This document shows positions 20,576 to 29,300 of a stretch of DNA of 64,000 nt, piece after piece. This DNA is from Ostreococcus mediterraneus (taxonomy: Eukaryota; Chlorophyta; Mamiellophyceae; Mamiellales; Bathycoccaceae). The stretch covers positions 248,001 through 312,000 of the forward strand of contig WMKK01000001.1 in NCBI GenBank assembly GCA_012295225.1, given 5' to 3'. The notes beneath the pieces are model-generated. The model did no database searches. It saw nothing but the letters and a program-made list of their open reading frames with translations, and had not been told where the DNA came from. Every line of letters starts with the position of its first letter. Position 1 is the stretch's first letter. The position numbers and the translations under genes were made by a program.

Positions 20576-20905
20576 TCATTGCGTAGACGCGGCGGCTCCG
20601 TCATCAATCGTCGCCCTAATCTTCGCAAAACCCGCCTGTGCGCGCGCGCCAATCTCGCGAACACCCTCCACTTCTCGCCCAGCCCAATCCATTTCATTCA
20701 ACAACGTCGCCACCGCCTCGCGAAGCGCGTGCACTCGATCCAACGCGCACTCAAACGTCTCCGTCGTGCCATCATCCAATCGCAACGCCAACACCACGCT
20801 CGGTCGCAGCGCCTTGTGCGCGCTCGACGTGCTCAGGGTGACATCCACGCGCCAGGATACGTCTGTCACGCGCGCGGCGCCGGCGCGGAGCGGCGCGGCG
20901 GACAT
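20576..20905 (-). CDS. COMM-domain-only protein (COMMD5-like)
   Basis: A 109-residue protein from MSAAPLRAGAARVTDVSWRV; an in-frame ATG at 20950 would add 15 basic residues. The sequence VSWRVDVTLSTSSAHKALRP, then SVVLALRLDDGTTETFE and ALREAVATLLNEM, fits a COMM domain and is closest in form to COMMD5. COMM proteins assemble as hetero-oligomers in the Commander complex, which recycles membrane cargo from endosomes. Most members carry an N-terminal helical HN domain; here it is absent, as in COMMD6. No upstream exon was found in the 145 bases before NUP54. Domain call good; paralogue call tentative. Confidence 0.72.
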   Translation of the reverse strand: MSAAPLRAGAARVTDVSWRVDVTLSTSSAHKALRPSVVLALRLDDGTTETFECALDRVHALREAVATLLNEMDWAGREVEGVREIGARAQAGFAKIRATIDDGAAASTQ

Positions 20906-21050
20906 CGCGCGGCGGCGAATGCGGTTCGATTGATGATGATTCAGTTTCAAACCACCACACTTCGCGCCTCGCCGTCGTCGTCGCCGCTCGCGGACGACGC
21001 GTCAGGCGCACGATATCGCGCACGTCACCACCGCGCGCGCGCACGCAGGC

Positions 21051-23249
21051 ATGTTCGGCGCGCCATCGTCCGCGGCGGCGACCGCGGCGCCGTTTTCATT
21101 CGGGGGCACACCGGCTGCACCATCATCATCATCAACTTCGACCGCGCCGTCGCTGTTCGGCACGCCTGCGGCGACGGGCGCCGGGGCGGCATCGGGCGGG
21201 TTGTTTGGCGCCGCGCCCACGCCCGCGGGCGCGAGCGCGGGGTTCTCGTTCGGGGCAACGCCCGCGACGGTGGCGCCAAGCGGCGGAGGGTTGTTCGGCG
21301 CGCCCGCGCCCGCGGCGTCGACGCCTGGGTTTGGTTTGGCGAGCGCGGCGCCCGCGAATGGGGGCGGGTTGTTCGGTGCGGCGTCGAGCGCGGGGGCGGG
21401 GGCGTCGACGAGCGGCGGTTTGTTTGGAGCGGCGACGCCGAGCGCGGCGGCTCCGAGCGGTGGCTTGTTCGGCGCCGCGCCTGCATTGACACCGAGCGCG
21501 GCTCCGGGTGGGGGATTGTTTGGGGCGTCGATGTCTACGCCTGGGGCGGCGTCGGCGGCGGCACCGGCGCCGGGTGGAGGGTTGTTTGGAGCCGCGCCCG
21601 CGTTGACGCCGGGCGCGACGACGAACGGCGGTTTATTTGGTTCTGCAACACCCGCGGCGTCGAGCGCGGGTGGAGGGTTGTTTGGTGCCGCGCCTGCGGC
21701 AGCAGCGAGCACGAGCGGTGGGTTGTTTGGTAGTCCTGCGCCCGCGGCGTCGAGTGCGGGAGGTGGATTGTTTGGCGCTGCACCGGCGACGACGAGCGGA
21801 GGATTGTTTGGAGCGGCGGCGCCGGCGGCGACGGCAAGTGGCGGTTTATTCGGCGCCGCAGCTCCGGCATCGAGCGGCGGTGGTGGGTTGTTTGGAGCGT
21901 CACCAGCGGCGGCAACGACGAGTGGTGGTTTGTTTGGTGCCGCGACGCCAGCGGCGACTACTAGCGGCGGTGGATTGTTTGGAGCGGCGGCACCAGCGAC
22001 GATGGGTGGTGGTTTGTTTGGCGCGGCAACGCCAGCATCGNCGGGTGGTGGTTTGTTTGGCGCGGCAACGCCAGCATCGACGGGTGGTGGNTTNTTNGGC
22101 GNGGCAACGCCAGCATCGACGAGTGGAGGCTTATTCGGTGGCGCGAGCGCGCCCGCGACGACGAGCGGGGGCTTGTTCGGAGCCAGCGCTCCCGCGACGC
22201 CGGGCGCCGGTTTGTTTGGCGCCAGCGCGCCCGCTGGGACGTTGGCGTCGACTTCGGCGCCTAATCCGTTTGGGGCACCTGTGTCATCAAGCGCTTTAGC
22301 GCTGGCGCCCGCGAGTTCGTCCGGTGGGTTGTTTGGTCAACCGAGCTCGGCGTTGGCGACGCAAATCGCGCCCGGGTTCCCACAAATGGCGCCGTTACAA
22401 CCTCAGCATCCTTCGTCGCTTGATCCGATGCGCGAAGTTCAAGAGATCATCAACGCGTACAACCCACATCATCCGGACTATAGATTCCGCACGTACTTTT
22501 ACAACGTCATCAAAGATCCAAGATATCGCGTCAAGCCGCAGAACGTGAGCGAGCGCAAGTGGCGAGACTTGCTTGAAGCCGTCGGCGGCGAGAACAACCC
22601 GCAGTGTTTGTGGCCCGTGCAGTACGACGGATTCGAGGGGTTACTTCGACGTAAGGCGGAAGCCGAGGCCGAAGATAAGGCACAGTCGCAGTTCTTAGAT
22701 GCCGCGCAGTCGTCGATTCGGCAAATCATTCAGTGGAGCGAAACTGAATGTCGCAAACGCATGGAGGGCATCAAGAATAGAAGTTTAGAGCATCAGCATC
22801 GGTTGATTAAAATCTTCCGTCATCTCAACCGCGCGCAGTTGAAAATGTACGCCGACGCAAATGGTGGGGCAGTTCCTCCCATGAGCGCTCAAGAGATTGA
22901 TTTGCTGAACAAGTTTAAGACGTTGAGCTCGCGAGTGAACCGTTCGGCGGCGGCGCTCCCGCGTCGCGCCGAAGCGCTCGCCGCCGCGTCGCGGCTTCAG
23001 CACTCGGTCGCCCCAGCGGATGAGATTATCCTTAGCGATGATGACAAAGCTCGATTCATGGACATCATCGAACGTCAAGGCAAAGATATTGAGGAGCTTG
23101 AACGCAAAATTGACGAACGTTACAAACATGTTGCGCGTCTTCCCACCGCGTCCGCCTTTGTGAGCGCCGCCGACGCGGTCACCACCGCATCGTCTGCGCC
23201 GTCCTCAAAGTCACTCTTATTCGACCAGAGCGTGTTATCGCGATATTAA
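21051..23249 (+). CDS. NUP54: Nucleoporin NUP54 with GLFG repeats
   Basis: NUP54 is part of the central-channel NUP62-NUP58-NUP54 complex of the nuclear pore. Residues 1-440 are an FG region with about thirty GLFG-type repeats in A/T/S/P-rich spacers, including a 39-base unit repeated about three times at 22013-22130. Residues ~455-732 are the conserved part: DPMREVQEIINAYNPHHPDY, FRTYFYNVIKDPRYRVKPQN, CLWPVQYDGFEGLLRRK, then coiled-coil helices. The sequence contains five ambiguous bases, at 22041, 22091, 22094, 22097 and 22102, all in the 39-base repeat, so the repeat count and a few residues are unsure. Length 732 as assembled, longer than animal NUP54 because of the FG region. Confidence 0.94.
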   Translation: MFGAPSSAAATAAPFSFGGTPAAPSSSSTSTAPSLFGTPAATGAGAASGGLFGAAPTPAGASAGFSFGATPATVAPSGGGLFGAPAPAASTPGFGLASAAPANGGGLFGAASSAGAGASTSGGLFGAATPSAAAPSGGLFGAAPALTPSAAPGGGLFGASMSTPGAASAAAPAPGGGLFGAAPALTPGATTNGGLFGSATPAASSAGGGLFGAAPAAAASTSGGLFGSPAPAASSAGGGLFGAAPATTSGGLFGAAAPAATASGGLFGAAAPASSGGGGLFGASPAAATTSGGLFGAATPAATTSGGGLFGAAAPATMGGGLFGAATPASXGGGLFGAATPASTGGXXXGXATPASTSGGLFGGASAPATTSGGLFGASAPATPGAGLFGASAPAGTLASTSAPNPFGAPVSSSALALAPASSSGGLFGQPSSALATQIAPGFPQMAPLQPQHPSSLDPMREVQEIINAYNPHHPDYRFRTYFYNVIKDPRYRVKPQNVSERKWRDLLEAVGGENNPQCLWPVQYDGFEGLLRRKAEAEAEDKAQSQFLDAAQSSIRQIIQWSETECRKRMEGIKNRSLEHQHRLIKIFRHLNRAQLKMYADANGGAVPPMSAQEIDLLNKFKTLSSRVNRSAAALPRRAEALAAASRLQHSVAPADEIILSDDDKARFMDIIERQGKDIEELERKIDERYKHVARLPTASAFVSAADAVTTASSAPSSKSLLFDQSVLSRY

Positions 23250-23260
23250 CACGCACATCT

Positions 23261-23265
23261 TGTAA
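23261..23265 (+). terminator. TGTAA poly(A) signal of NUP54
   Basis: TGTAA 12 bases past the NUP54 stop, followed by an AT run (TTAAAAAAATATT) unlike the GC-rich surroundings. Confidence 0.5.
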
Positions 23266-23339
23266 TTAAAAAAATATTCACAGCCAGAGCTCCGCGTTGA
23301 GAGGTCTTCACACCGCGCCTCGCAACGCACACCTTTTCG

Positions 23340-24920
23340 ATGCCGCTCGACGACGAAACCAAGGCGCGCATCGCCTCCGACGCCGCAGACGATCTCGCCC
23401 CGAGCGTTCGCGCGCATAAGCGCAAATTCGGTAACGGTCCGAGTGCGCACGCGCACGGAGCCCGCGACGGGGACGGCGGCGACCCCAGCCGCCGCAGCAC
23501 CAAGTTCTCGCGCGCTGGGAACAAGCCCGACCCGTTCAGCGCCGCCTCGCGCGTGCGCCGCGCGATCGATAACGCGTGTCAACGCGACGAGTTCGATGCC
23601 GCCATGGAGGCATTCGGCGAGGCAGCCGCACCCGGGTCGACCGTTGTGTTGAGCGCACACTCGTGCAACGTGTTGCTGCACCTGTGTGCGGGCGGGACGG
23701 GCGCGTGGACGACGGGATTAGCGCCGGTGGAGTGTGTGCGCGGCGAACGAGCGGATGAAATAGTGGAGTACATGACAAAACATGACATTGAGAAGAGTGA
23801 GATGACGTACACGGCGATGGTGCGAGTGAAGGCGGCGAACGGGGACGTGAAGGGCGCGCTGGACGTCATTGCGAGCGTCAAGGCGGCGCGGTTGGTGACA
23901 AAGGTGCGGACGTACGCTCCAGCGATACACGCGTGTGCGGCGAGTGGGGATTTAGATGGAATGGAGGCTGTTGAGGGTGATTTACGCGCCGATGGGTTGC
24001 TGCCGACGGAGTTGGAATTTATGGCGATGTTGCGAGCATACAGAGCGGCGGAGGCGTACGACCGTGGGTTCTCAATGTTACGGAAAATGCGGACGGAGAT
24101 TCGCGCGCCGAGCGACGAGATGAGCGAAGAGTTACGCGCATGGTTCTCATCCGTACCCGGGTGGGGCATCGCTGACGAAGTGAGCGTGGGAGAAAGCGGC
24201 GAAGTCGAAGCGGTGCTCGTCATGGATGAAAAGCGAGCGACGTTTCAGCTCAAGGCGATTAGTGTCACCGAGGACGAACGCAAAGGCTTGCTCGAAGCCA
24301 TCGCGAAATTAGCGTGCGAACGCGAAGCCGTGGAAGAGTTTGATAACTTCATGAAATGGTTGGATAGGAAGGAGGGTGGTATGAACGCCATTGTAGACGG
24401 CGCCAACGTGGGCATGTATAATCAAAACTTTTCCACGTCTGGCATGAGCTTTATGCAATTGGAAAAGGTGCTTCAGGCGTTGCGAGACAAACGTGTCGAG
24501 GGTGAAGCGCCGCCGATTGCGTTCTTGCACCAGCGCCGCGTGGAGAACGGACCGGCGCGCAAGCCACAAAATCAAAAACTCCTCGAAAAATGGGACAGCG
24601 CGCAAGAATTGTTCACCACTGCGCACGGCTCCAACGACGATTGGTATTGGTTGTACGCCGCTGTGCACGCTGGCGATGGCGCGTATCTCGTGAGTAACGA
24701 CGAATGCCGCGACCACGTGTTCCAGGCGCTTCCATCACCAAAGTTGTTCTATCGCTGGAAAGAGCGTCACCAAGTGCGGTTCTCCATCACCGCCGGAGTT
24801 GTCGAATTGATGTACCCACCAGTGTTTACGACGTGCATGCAAGAAGCCGACGATTCGTCGTGGTGGATGTTTCCGCAAGAAGACGATACGTGGTTGTGTG
24901 CAATGAAATTGGACAACTAA
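23340..24920 (+). CDS. PRORP: Proteinaceous RNase P (PRORP)
   Basis: PRORP removes 5' leaders from pre-tRNA without an RNA subunit. The 526-residue protein has PPR repeats at ~60-260 (ADEIVEYMTKHDIEKSEMTY, TKVRTYAPAIHACAASGDLD, PTELEFMAMLRAYRAAEAYD). Next comes a zinc-binding central region split around the nuclease. The NYN metallonuclease at ~350-480 has the catalytic aspartates in NAIVDGANVGMY, SNDDWYWLYA and YLVSNDECRDHVF. The C-terminal W...F.I and PPVFTTCMQ block is typical. No obvious transit peptide is seen at the chosen start, so a nuclear or dual location is possible. It begins 90 bases after NUP54 on the same strand. Confidence 0.93.
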   Translation: MPLDDETKARIASDAADDLAPSVRAHKRKFGNGPSAHAHGARDGDGGDPSRRSTKFSRAGNKPDPFSAASRVRRAIDNACQRDEFDAAMEAFGEAAAPGSTVVLSAHSCNVLLHLCAGGTGAWTTGLAPVECVRGERADEIVEYMTKHDIEKSEMTYTAMVRVKAANGDVKGALDVIASVKAARLVTKVRTYAPAIHACAASGDLDGMEAVEGDLRADGLLPTELEFMAMLRAYRAAEAYDRGFSMLRKMRTEIRAPSDEMSEELRAWFSSVPGWGIADEVSVGESGEVEAVLVMDEKRATFQLKAISVTEDERKGLLEAIAKLACEREAVEEFDNFMKWLDRKEGGMNAIVDGANVGMYNQNFSTSGMSFMQLEKVLQALRDKRVEGEAPPIAFLHQRRVENGPARKPQNQKLLEKWDSAQELFTTAHGSNDDWYWLYAAVHAGDGAYLVSNDECRDHVFQALPSPKLFYRWKERHQVRFSITAGVVELMYPPVFTTCMQEADDSSWWMFPQEDDTWLCAMKLDN

Positions 24921-24991
24921 TAATTACAACTTTAGAGAGATTTGAATAAGTACAGTTGCAAACGTCAACGTCGGTTAACGTTAAACGTCAG

Positions 24992-26071
24992 TTACACAAA
25001 CGTCAAGAAGGCGTGTTTCATCGCCGTCAATCTGACAGGCGTTTTGACCGTTACTTCGCCATCAATCCCAACCCGTTCGGGCTCGCGTGTGCTCAGCGAT
25101 AACCTCTTAGCCTTCACGTAGGCCACATTTGGGTCTTCGACGTGTCCGCCGCCCGATTTCGTGGCGTCAAAGAGTCCCTTGGTGTGAAATGGCGACGTCT
25201 TCAGACACGTCATGACGTCGAATTCCCCGTCGTCCAATTGCGCGAGCGGCGTAAACGTGAACCCGCGACCAGAGCAACGAGTGTTCTGCGCAAACATCAT
25301 TAAATACTCGTTACTTTCGTCGCTCATGGCACCACTGAGCTCGTTGCTTACGCCAATCGTCGCAAAGTTCTTCTTGTTCATCAAAATGTGAAACAAACCG
25401 GCGACGTCGTACCGAAATGGGCCGAGCCAACGCATGCCTTCCGCCGTCTCCGCCGCGTCGCGAGCCATGCCCCAGGTCACAACATTAATGCTTATCGTTT
25501 CGTTTGCGAAATCTACGCCGTGCGACACTTTCACGGCGTCCACGGGCGCCACGCGACCCGCCTTGACTTTTTTAACCATATCCTCAACCGTGCTCACCCC
25601 CAAATCGCGCGCATAGTTGTTCCCCGTGCCGCACGGAAACACAAACAGCGGCGTCGATTTCGCCGTCGAATCACCATCACCGCGCGACAACAGCCCCTCC
25701 GCGGCTTCTCGAAACGTCCCGTCGCCCCCCATCACGCCGACGGCGTCGTAGCCTGACAAGTCTCGCTCGCGCGCGATGCGCGTCGCATCCCCCGCGCACG
25801 TCGTCTCCACGAACTCCGTCGACACCCCACACTCGCCGAGCATCATTTCCACGTCCCGCATGTCCTTCACGAACGCGCGCGACGCGCGTTTCTTCCCCCC
25901 GTGCGCGATCACGAGAATGCTTTTCGCCGACAATACTCGCGCGCGCGACGCATCCACGCATCGCTCGGGCGCTGCCGCTGCCGTCCGCGCCGCCGCGTCG
26001 GGACGCAGCGTGGGCACGCCACACAGGTGCTTGATCTTGGACGCTTTGCCGCGGCCGGGCGCGCACGCCAT
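24992..26071 (-). CDS. Diacylglycerol/sphingosine-kinase-like lipid kinase
   Basis: A 359-residue protein with a DAGK catalytic domain. The nucleotide loop is VGVMGGDGTFREAAEGLL (GGDGTxxE) near residue 110 and the second signature is LFVFPCGTGNNYARDLG near 140. The C-terminal half has the GFTFTPLAQLDDGEFDVMTC and VGIDGE patterns of the YegS/DgkB and sphingosine kinase group. It would phosphorylate diacylglycerol, a sphingoid base or a related lipid; which one cannot be read. The first ~45 residues are alanine-rich and could be an organelle leader. No C1 domain is present. Head to head with the large RCC1/GCC2-GCC3 gene. Confidence 0.87.
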   Translation of the reverse strand: MACAPGRGKASKIKHLCGVPTLRPDAAARTAAAAPERCVDASRARVLSAKSILVIAHGGKKRASRAFVKDMRDVEMMLGECGVSTEFVETTCAGDATRIARERDLSGYDAVGVMGGDGTFREAAEGLLSRGDGDSTAKSTPLFVFPCGTGNNYARDLGVSTVEDMVKKVKAGRVAPVDAVKVSHGVDFANETISINVVTWGMARDAAETAEGMRWLGPFRYDVAGLFHILMNKKNFATIGVSNELSGAMSDESNEYLMMFAQNTRCSGRGFTFTPLAQLDDGEFDVMTCLKTSPFHTKGLFDATKSGGGHVEDPNVAYVKAKRLSLSTREPERVGIDGEVTVKTPVRLTAMKHAFLTFV

Positions 26072-26354
26072 GGCGACCGGGCGCGCGCGTGGATGAATGG
26101 CGCGCCCTCAAAAGCCGCGGGCGACAGCGCCGCGCACCGCACACGCCGCCGCGCTCGCGCCGACGACCGCACCGCGCATCGACGCGGCATGGATGCGTGC
26201 GTCGTCTGACACCGCGCGCGGCGCGCGAGGAGGGTCGGTTCAGCGGCGTCGGCGGCGCGCGCGTATCGTCATGCCGCTGCGGCAAGTGTCGGTTGGTGAC
26301 GCGCTCGTCGATGCCGCGCGGCGCGTGGGGCGTCGCGCGCACGCGCGCGTGAGG

Positions 26355-29300
26355 ATGATGACGGGCGCGGTGATGATGGCGTGTGTTGTGCTGTGCGTGT
26401 GCGCGGGGGCGGTGCGTGCGGCGGTGCCGACGGTGCCGTCGGGGACGACGACGACGGTTGCGGAGGGCTCGCGAACGACGATGACGTTCCCGGGCGCGGA
26501 TGTCGACGGACACGACATGGAGGTGTTGATTGTCACGATTGCGAGTTTAGGCGCCACGTACGTTGATGCTTTGGATACAGAGTTACCATCAGCGACGACG
26601 GAGGCGTGTAGTCCCGATGTCACTGCGCGCGTGCTCGCGGGACAGACGACGATGTCGTACGCGGCGCCGTGCGTAGACTCGCCGACGGAAACGTCGTATT
26701 CGACCGTCGTGACGTACATTTTGCGAGATTCGAACGGGCTGTGTAGCGCAGAGAGTACGCTGACGATTACGATCAATGTGTACGACTCGGCGGTGTCGCG
26801 CTTTCTTCGCGCGTGTTCGGCAAAGTGGACGACGCGCACGGGTGTCAGCACCGTCGACGCCGTCGATTGGTGGTCGAATCCTACGTTGCCGCTCAGTGCT
26901 GCGGACGCGGCGGCGAATGGACAATTCCCTAAAGTTGTAGGTTCGAGTGCGGTGGTGTATGGGTGGGGAGATAATAGCGTTGCGCAGCTCGCGCTCGGGC
27001 ACACGAATCCCACCGCGGTACCAGAGACGAATGCGCACTTTGAAGAAGTGAAACAGTTTACTTTCATTGCTGCCGCGGAAAAGATGGTTTTCGGCATCGA
27101 GCATACCACGGGTTACGTATGGGGCTGGGGCTACGACGTCAGCGGCGCTCTCGGATTGCAGACGACCGGTTCTGGGGCGAAGACAGTGTCCAAAACTCCG
27201 GCGCGCATCGGAGATTTGACAAACGTCGTCAAAATCGCCGTGGGCACGAAACATGCAGCCGCGTTAAGTAAGGATGGGTACGTGTACACTTGGGGCAGTG
27301 ATAGCGAAGGGCAACTTGGCCGAGGATGGACGCCTGGGGCGCTGCAGTACGTGCATTCTGAAGCGTTTGCGAGAAACAAGTCGCTTCCGGCGCGCGTTGT
27401 AAACAACGGATTTCGAACGTTGGTGATCAGCGACATCGCCGCTGGCTCTTCGCACACACTCGCACTTACATCGACGGGTGACATATGGGCATGGGGTAGT
27501 AATTTAGATGGGCAACTCGGTCTGGAGCCGTGCGAAGTTAGCAAATACGGGGATGGTTCGGGCGGATGCAGTTCCTTTCCGAATGCGCCAGAAATGGCAT
27601 ACACAGATTCGCCAATGTATCTGCAGTTTGCGTACGACAGCTCTGGAACGAATCTGATTGGTGGGATCAAGTTCAAATCGATATCAGCGAGTGCGCGATA
27701 TTCGATGGCAATCACAGACGATGATCAAACCGGCGCGGCGGGCGGGCAGTTGTACACTTGGGGGCTGGGCGAAACCGGCCAACTCGGTCACGGGAGTACT
27801 GGTTCAACAGTACATCTAGACCCGCGCCGTGTGGTGGCTCCGCGTCCGGTTGAAACACTTAGTGGTGTTGAAATCATATTCGCCGCCGCCGGCGAGTTTC
27901 ATGCAGCAGCTGTGGCCTCAGATGGTAATCTCTACACGTGGGGATTGAATACGTATGGTCAGCTCGGGCACAATGACCGAGTGAACAGATACTCTCCAGT
28001 TCTTGTTAGTGCGCTCGCTGATGCCAACGTGAACATTTCGTGGGTTTCATGCGGTCGCTCGCACACAATTGCCGTGAGCGATTTTGGCGAGGTGTTTACC
28101 TGGGGCTCAAATGAATTCGGTCAACTCGGACTCCAGGTGCGTCCAGCCGAAAACGCGGCGTACGACCTGTCGCTAACACTTCGAGGGTGGGAAAAAACGG
28201 CCGCTACAGCCCGGCGACGGTTGCTTGCAGCCGATACTAGTACATACAGTGTGCTATTCAATGACTTTGTCGAAACGCCCGATCTAAGCGGTGGAGTTGG
28301 TGCCGCGCATGCGTCGTTTCAAGCCGCGGTCATGGGCGCCGCTCGCCCCTACTCTGAAGGGTATCTTGCCATAGCTGACATTGGCATGTATGGCGAGGTG
28401 GAGTACGTCGCGTCACCTGTAATTGTGGAAGGCGTGCAACAAGTTTCCATGGCCGTGGCCATCGGAGGGTCATCACTTGCACTAAGAATATCGTGTAACG
28501 TTGGATCTGAACGCGACACAAACTCCGGTTTGTGCGTGGAGTGTTCGGCGGGATACTTTACCAATGATTTCACCTCATTCGATTGCACGGCATGCCCAAA
28601 GGGGCAGTATCAAAACATAACTGGTAGTTCATCATGCGTTCTGTGTGAGAAAGGGACGTATGCTGAGATTGTTGGACGCGACGCGTGTACGGGTTGTTCG
28701 CCAGGTACTTTCGTACCATTTTCAGGCGCGACGAGTGAATCACAGTGTGAGAACTGTCCTGAAGGGAGCTACAGTGCATCTTCGGGGAGTTCCGAGTGTA
28801 CACCATGTGAAGCGGGAAGCTATCAAGTCATTTCGGGGCAAATTTCGTGTACGAACTGCGACGAAGGATCCTTCAACCCAACGACTGGCGCTCGACGAGC
28901 TACGGCTTGCCTAAAATGTCCCGCCGGCAAATTTGCAGAAAACACCGGAACGTCAGAGTGTTCGTCTTGTCCAGCTGGCTTTTATTCTGCAGCGCCTGGC
29001 GCGAGTTCATGCGATGAGTGTCCTTTGGGGACGTACTCTCCCGGTGGGTTGTCGGAGTGCATTGCCTGTCCCCGCGGCACGATTGGCAATGCCAGCGCCG
29101 TTATGGCATCCGTAGACAATTGTATATCATGTCCACCCGGATTTCATATGCCGTCGAGTGGTCAATCGGAATGTTTAGAGTGTCCTGATGGTACGTACAG
29201 CGATGTCGAAGGGGCGTCTTCCTGCACCCAGTGCCCTGCAGGATACGTAGGAAACGGTGTCGCGGCGCGAGCAAGTCTCGACGCCGCGTGCCAAGCATGT

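Noticed and set aside
21200-22340. Possible CRISPR array or satellite in the GGTGGTTTGTTTGG repeats
   Set aside because: The repeats are in frame, encode GLFG motifs and belong to NUP54; no spacers of uniform length exist.
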